64,000 nucleotides of DNA from Pleurodeles waltl (lineage: Eukaryota > Chordata > Amphibia > Caudata > Salamandridae), in the NCBI RefSeq assembly GCF_031143425.1, contig NC_090441.1, positions 219,848,928 to 219,912,927 on the forward strand, given 5' to 3'. The position numbers and the translations under genes were made by a program. The notes below the pieces were generated by a model that saw only the letters and a program-made list of their open reading frames with translations, did not search any database and was not told the DNA's origin. Below are positions 57,769-64,000 of this stretch, in pieces (the first letter of the stretch is position 1; each line of letters opens with the position of its first letter).

Positions 57769-60700
57769 GTCCCTCTCTCTGCCCCTCTCTCTGCCCCTCT
57801 CTCTGCCTCTCTCTCTGCCCCTCTCTCTGCCCTCTCTCTGCCTCTCTCCCTGCCCTCTCTCTGCCTCTCTCTCTGCTTCTCTCCTGCCTCTCTCCCTATC
57901 CTCACTCTGCCTCTCTCTCTGCCTCTCTACTGCCTCTCTCTCTGCCTCTCTCCCTGCCCTCTCTCTGCCCCTCTCTCTGCCTCTCTCTCTGCCTCTTTTT
58001 CTGCCTCTCTCTGTCTCTCTCCGCCTCTCTCTGTCTTCCCTCTCTCTGCCTCTCTCTGCCCCTCTCTCTCTGCCTCTCTTTCTGCCTCTCTCTCTGCAAC
58101 TCTCTCTGTGCCCCTCTCTCTCTCTCTGCCCTCTCTCTGTCCCTCTCAATGCCCTCTGTCTGCCTCGCTCTCTCTCTTCACTATCTCTGCTTCTTTCTCT
58201 GCCTCTCTCTGCCTCTCTCTCTGCCTCTTTCTCTGCCTCTCTCTCTGGCCCTCTCTCCCTGCCCCTCTCTCTGCCTCTCTCTCTTCCCCTCTCTCTGCCT
58301 CTCTCTCTGCCTCTGTCGCTGTCTCTCTCTCTGACCCTCTCTCTGCCTCTCTCCCTGCCCTCTCTCTGCCCCTCTCCCTGCCCTCTCTCTGCCCCTCTCT
58401 CTGCCTCTCTCTCTGCCTCTCTCCTGCCTCTCTCTCTGCCCCTCTCTCTGCCTCTCTCCCTGCCCTCTGTCTGACCCTCTCTCTGCCTCTCTCCCTGCCC
58501 TCTGTCTGCCTCTCTCTCTGCCCCTCTCTCTGCCCTTCTCTCTGCCTCTGTCACTGTCTCTCTCTCTGACCCTCTCTCTGCCCCTCTCCCTGCCCCTCTC
58601 TCTGCCTCTCTCTCTGCCCCTCTCTCTGCCCTCTCTCTGCCTCTCTCCCTGCCCTCTCTCTGCCTCTCTCTCTGCTTCTCTCCTGCCTCTCTCCCTATCC
58701 TCACTCTGCCTCTCTCTCTGCCTCTCTACTGCCTCTCTCTCTGCCTCTCTCCCTGCCCTCTCTCTGCCCCTCTCTCTGCCTCTCTCTCTGCCTCTTTTTC
58801 TGCCTCTCTCTGTCTCTCTCCGCCTCTCTCTGTCTTCCCTCTCTCTGCCTCTCTCTGCCCCTCTCTCTCTGCCTCTCTTTCTGCCTCTCTCTCTGCAACT
58901 CTCTCTGTGCCCCTCTCTCTCTCTCTGCCCTCTCTCTGTCCCTCTCAATGCCCTCTGTCTGCCTCGCTCTCTCTCTTCACTATCTCTGCTTCTTTCTCTG
59001 CCTCTCTCTGCCTCTCTCTCTGCCTCTTTCTCTGCCTCTCTCTCTGGCCCTCTCTCCCTGCCCCTCTCTCTGCCTCTCTCTCTGCCCCTCTCTCTGCCTC
59101 TCTCTCTGCCTCTGTCACTGTCTCTCTCTCTGACCCTCTCTCTGCCTCTCTCCCTGCCCTCTCTCTGCCCCTCTCCCTCCCCTCTCTCTGCCCCTCTCTC
59201 TGCCTCTCTCTCTGCCTCTCTCCTGCCTCTCTCTCTGCCCCTCTCTCTGCCTCTCTCCCTGCCCTCTGTCTGACCCTCTCTCTGCCTCTCTCCCTGCCCT
59301 CTGTCTGCCTCTCTCTCTGCCTCTCTCCTGCCTCTCTGCCCCTCTCTCTGTCCCTCTCTCTGCCTCTGTCACTGTCTCTCTCTCTGACCCTCTCTCTGCC
59401 CCTCTCCCTGCCCTCTCTCTGCCCCTGTCTCTGCCCCTCTCTCTGCCCCTCTCCCTGCCCTCTGTCTGCCTCTCTCACTGCCCCTCTCTCTGCCCCTCTC
59501 TCTGCCCCTCTCTCTGCCCTCTCTCTGCCTCTCTCCCTGCCCTCTCTCTGCCTCTCTCTCTGCTTCTCTCCTGCCTCTCTCCCTATCCTCACTCTGCCTC
59601 TCTCTCTGCCTCTCTCCTGCCTCTCTCTCTGCCTCTCTCCATGCCCTCTCTCTGCCCCTCTCTCTGCCTCTCTCTCTGCCTCTTTTTCTGCCTCTCTCTG
59701 TCTCTCTCCGCCTCTCTCTGTCTTCCCTCTCTCTGCCTCTCTCTGCCCCTCTCTCTCTGCCTCTCTTTCTGCCTCTCTCTCTGCAACTCTCTCTGTGCCC
59801 CTCTCTCTCTCTCTGCCCTCTCTCTGTCCCTCTCAATGCCCTCTGTCTGCCTCGCTCTCTCTCTTCACTATCTCTGCTTCTTTCTCTGCCTCTCTCTGCC
59901 TCTCTCTCTGCCACTTTCTCTGCCTCTCTCTCTGGCCCTCTCTCCCTGCCCCTCTCTCTGCCTCTCTCTCTGCCCCTCTCTCTGCCTCTCTCTCTGCCTC
60001 TGTCACTGTCTCTCTCTCTGACCCTCTCTCTGCCTCTCTCCCTGCCCTCTCTCTGCCCCTCTCCCTGCCCTCTCTCTGCCCCTCTCTCTGCCTCTCTCTC
60101 TGCCTCTCTCCTGCCTCTCTCTCTGCCCCTCTCTCTGCCTCCCTCCCTGCCCTCTGTCTGACCCTCTCTCTGCCTCTCTCCCTGCCCTCTGTCTGCCTCT
60201 CTCTCTGCCTCTCTCCTGCCTCTCTCTCTGCCCCTCTCTCTGCCCCTCTCTCTGCCTCTGTCACTGTCTCTCTCTCTGACCCTCTCTCTGCCCCTCTCCC
60301 TGCCCTCTCTCTGCCCCTGTCTCTGCCCCTCTCTCTGCCCCTCTCCCTGCCCTCTGTCTGCCTCTCTCACTGCCACTCTCTCTGCCCCTCTCTCTGCCCC
60401 TCTCTCTGCCTCTCTCTCTGCCTCTCTCCCTGCCCTCTCTCTGCCTCTCTCTCTGCTTCACTCCCTATCCTCACTCTGCCTCTCTCTCTGCCTCTCTCCT
60501 GCCACTCTCTCTGCCTCTCTCTCTGCCTCTCTCCCTGCCCTCTCTCTGCCCCTCTCTCTGCCTCTCTCTCTGCCTCTTTTTCTGCCTCTCTCTGTCTCTC
60601 TCCGCCTCTCTCTGCCTTCCCTCTCTCTGCCTCTCTCTGCCCCTCTCTCTCTGCCTCTCTTTCTGCCTCTCTCTCTGCAACTCTCTCTGTGCCCCTCTCT

Positions 60701-63700
60701 CTCTCTCTGCCTTCTCTCTGTCCCTCTCAATGCCCTCTGTCTGCCTCGCTCTCTCTCTTCACTATCTCTGCTTCTTTCTCTGCCTCTCTCTGCCTCTCTC
60801 TCTGCCTCTTTCTCTGCCTCTCTCTCTGGCCCTCTCTCCCTGCCCCTCTCTCTGCCTCTCTCTCTGCCCCTCTCTCTGCCTCTCTCTCTGCCTCTGTCAC
60901 TGTCTCTCTCTCTGACCCTCTCTCTGCCTCTCTCCCTGCCCTCTCTCTGCCCCTCTCCCTGCCCTCTCTCTGCCCCTCTCTCTGCCTCTCTCTCTGCCTC
61001 TCTCCTGCCTCTCTCTCTGCCCCTCTCTCTGCCTCTCTCCCTGCCCTCTGTCTGACCCTCTCTCTGCCTCTCTCCCTGCCCTCTGTCTGCCTCTCTCTCT
61101 GCCCCTCTCCCTGCCCTCTCTCTGCCCCTGTCTCTGCCCCTCTCTCTGCCCCTCTGTCTGCCCTCTGTCTGCCTCTCTCACTGCCACTCTCTCTGCCCCT
61201 CTCTCTGCCCCTCTCTCTGCCTCTCTCTCTGCCCCTCTCTCTGCCCTCTGTCTGCCTCTCTCCCTGCCCTCTCTCTGCCTCTCTCTCTGCTTCTCTCCTG
61301 CCTCTCTCCCTATCCTCACTCTGCCTCTCTCTCTGCCTCTCTCCTGCCTCTCTCTCTGCCTCTCTCCCTGCCCTCTCTCTGCCCCTCTCTCTGCCTCTCT
61401 CTCTGCCTCTTTTTCTGCCTCTCTCTGTCTCTCTCCGCCTCTCTCTGTCTTCCCTCTCTCTGCCTCTCTCTGCCCCTCTCTCTCTGCCTCTCTTTCTGCC
61501 TCTCTCTCTGCAACTCTCTCTGTGCCCCTCTCTCTCTCTCTGCCCTCTCTCTGTTCCTCTCAATGCCCTCTGTCTGCCTCGCTCTCTCTCTTCACTATCT
61601 CTGCTTCTTTCTCTGCCTCTCTCTGCCTCTCTCTCTGCCTCTTTCTCTGCCTCTCTCTCTGGCCCTCTCTCCCTGCCCCTCTCTCTGCCTCTCTCTCTGC
61701 CCCTCTCTCTGCCTCTCTCTCTGCCTCTGTCACTGTCTCTCTCTCTGACCCTCTCTCTGCCTCTCTCCCTGCCCTCTCTCTGCCCCTCTCCCTGCCCTCT
61801 CTCTGCCCCTCTCTCTGCCTCTCTCTCTGCCTCTCTCCTGCCTCTCTCTCTGCCCCTCTCTCTGCCTCTCTCCCTGCCCTCTGTCTGACCCTCTCTCTGC
61901 CTCTCTCCCTGCCCTCTGTCTGCCTCTCTCTCTGCCCCTCTCCCTGCCCTCTCTCTGCCCCTGTCTCTGCCCCTCTCTCTGCCCCTCTGTCTGCCCTCTG
62001 TCTGCCTCTCTCACTGCCACTCTCTCTGCCCCTCTCTCTGCCCCTCTCTCTGCCTCTCTCTCTGCCCCTCTCTCTGCCCTCTGTCTGCCTCTCTCCCTGC
62101 CCTCTCTCTGCCTCTCTCTCTGCTTCTCTCCTGCCTCTCTCCCTATCCTCACTCTGCCTCTCTCTCTGCCTCTCTCCTGCCTCTCTCTCTGCCTCTCTCC
62201 CTGCCCTCTCTCTGCCCCTCTCTCTGCCTCTCTCTCTGCCTCTTTTTCTGCCTCTCTCTGTCTCTCTCCGCCTCTCTCTGTCTTCCCTCTCTCTGCCTCT
62301 CTCTGCCCCTCTCTCTCTGCCTCTCTTTCTGCCTCTCTCTCTGCAACTCTCTCTGTGCCCCTCTCTCTCTCTCTGCCCTCTCTCTGTTCCTCTCAATGCC
62401 CTCTGTCTGCCTCGCTCTCTCTCTTCACTATCTCTGCTTCTTTCTCTGCCTCTCTCTGCCTCTCTCTCTGCCTCTTTCTCTGCCTCTCTCTCTGGCCCTC
62501 TCTCCCTGCCCCTCTCTCTGCCTCTCTCTCTGCCCCTCTCTCTGCCTCTCTCTCTGCCTCTGTCACTGTCTCTCTCTCTGACCCTCTCTCTGCCTCTCTC
62601 CCTGCCCTCTCTCTGCCCCTCTCCCTGCCCTCTCTCTGCCCCTCTCTCTGCCTCTCTCTCTGCCTCTCTCCTGCCTCTCTCTCTGCCCCTCTCTCTGCCT
62701 CTCTCCCTGCCCTCTGTCTGACCCTCTCTCTGCCTCTCTCCCTGCCCTCTCTCTGCCTCTTTCTCTGCCTCTCTCCTGCCTCTCTCTCTGCCCCTCTCTC
62801 TGCCCCTCTCTCTGTCACTGTCTCTCTCTCTGACCCTCTCTCTGCCCCTCTCCCTGCCCTCTCTCTGCCCCTGTCTCTGCCCCTCTCTCTGCCCCTCTCC
62901 CTGCCCTCTGTCTGCCTCTCTCACTGCCACTCTCTCTGCCCCTCTCTCTGCCTCTCTCTGCCTCTGTCACTGCCTCTCTCTCTGACCCTCTCTCTGCCCC
63001 TCTCCCTGCCCTCTCTCTGCCCCTCTCTCTGCCTCTCTCCCTGCCCTCTCTCTGCCTCTGTCACTGTCTCTCTCTCTGACCCTCTCTCTGCCTCTCTCCC
63101 TGCCCTCTCTCTGCCCCTCTCTCTGCCCCTCTCTCTGCCTCTCTCTGCCTCTCTCTCTGCCTCTTTCTCTGCCTCTCTCTCTGGCCCTCTCTCCCTGCCC
63201 CTCTCTCTGCCTCTCTCTCTGCCCCTCTCTCTGCCTCTCTCTCTGCCTCTGTCACTGTCTCTCTCTCTGACCCTCTCTCTGCCTCTCTCCCTGCCCTCTC
63301 TCTGCCCCTCTCCCTGCCCTCTCTCTGCCCCTCTCTCTGCCTCTCTCTCTGCCTCTCTCCTGCCTCTCTCTCTGCCCCTCTCTCTGCCTCTCTCCCTGCC
63401 CTCTGTCTGACCCTCTCTCTGCCTCTCTCCCTGCCCTCTGTCTGCCTCTCTCTCTGCCTCTCTCCTGCCTCTCTGCCCCTCTCTCTGTCCCTCTCTCTGC
63501 CTCTGTCACTGTCTCTCTCTCTGACCCTCTCTCTGCCCCTCTCCCTGCCCTCTCTCTGCCCCTGTCTCTGCCCCTCTCTCTGCCCCTCTCCCTGCCCTCT
63601 GTCTGCCTCTCTCACTGCCCCTCTCTCTGCCCCTCTCTCTGCCCCTCTCTCTGCCCTCTCTCTGCCTCTCTCCCTGCCCTCTCTCTGCCTCTCTCTCTGC

Positions 63701-64000
63701 TTCTCTCCTGCCTCTCTCCCTATCCTCACTCTGCCTCTCTCTCTGCCTCTCTCCTGCCTCTCTCTCTGCCTCTCTCCATGCCCTCTCTCTGCCCCTCTCT
63801 CTGCCTCTCTCTCTGCCTCTTTTTCTGCCTCTCTCTGTCTCTCTCCGCCTCTCTCTGTCTTCCCTCTCTCTGCCTCTCTCTGCCCCTCTCTCTCTGCCTC
63901 TCTTTCTGCCTCTCTCTCTGCAACTCTCTCTGTGCCCCTCTCTCTCTCTCTGCCCTCTCTCTGTCCCTCTCAATGCCCTCTGTCTGCCTCGCTCTCTCTC
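57769..64000. repeat. Pyrimidine-rich satellite (CTCTCTCTGCC)n with higher-order repeats
   Basis: The basic unit is 9-12 bp, mostly CTCTCTCTGCC with CTCTCCCTGCC variants. A marker CCTATCCTCACTCTG recurs at 57895, 58694, 59582, 60464, 61309, 62142 and 63719, giving higher-order steps of 799, 888, 882, 845, 833 and 1577 bp. A second marker (CTCTCAATGCCCTCTG) steps 833 bp twice between about 60725 and 62391. The block near 59000-59840 recurs 4137 bp later. The array runs off the right edge. Long frames on both strands (for example 993 codons at 58907-61888) are composition artefacts. Confidence 0.95.

Noticed and set aside
58907..61888. 993-codon open frame, and other long frames on both strands of the satellite
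   Set aside because: They read as Leu/Ser/Pro or Arg/Glu/Gly repeats dictated by CTCTCTCTGCC, and overlap on both strands without domain structure.

Overview
The window looks like intergenic DNA from a very large, repeat-filled vertebrate genome, most likely a salamander. This is inferred from 3-kb Ty3-type LTRs nested several levels deep, a Penelope-like element, MITE-like elements, kilobases of tandem repeat, and the absence of any recognisable host exon. The species cannot be fixed from the sequence alone. No tRNA, rRNA, CRISPR array or host protein gene was seen. Every convincing coding region belongs to a retroelement.

Layout. 1-7519 is an old LTR in minus orientation, cut by the left window edge and split by a Penelope-like element (1220-7085, 14-bp target duplication). 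7520-10292 is a second old LTR of the same broad family in plus orientation, with a 0.66-kb insert. 10293-15229 holds a hAT-like element and several MITE-like repeats. 15230-51302 is the centrepiece: a tandem array LTR-internal-LTR-internal-LTR of a Ty3/gypsy element with integrase upstream of reverse transcriptase, the Gmr1-type order. The array is bounded by a single 5-bp duplication, CCTTT. Both internal regions carry a minus-strand insertion of the same family at the same TCCAC site. In the first unit this is a full-length element with one long intact gag-pol frame (24554-29512). In the second it is a solo LTR that itself contains another solo LTR (42780-45774, duplication CCCGC). 51747-54485 is an older related LTR, 54486-57222 a roughly 21-23-bp minisatellite, and 57769-64000 a pyrimidine-rich satellite with higher-order repeats of about 800-890 bp.

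How the parts work together. The intact minus-strand polyprotein supplies capsid/nucleocapsid, protease, integrase, reverse transcriptase and RNase H for LTR retrotransposition. The two plus-strand internal regions are broken relatives. The Penelope-like element carries its own reverse transcriptase, a GIY-YIG nuclease and hammerhead ribozyme motifs. The order of events can be partly read: outer insertion, minus-strand insertion at TCCAC, tandem duplication through LTR recombination, collapse of one insert to a solo LTR with a further nested insertion, and a separate rearrangement of the other insert that removed about 632 bp.
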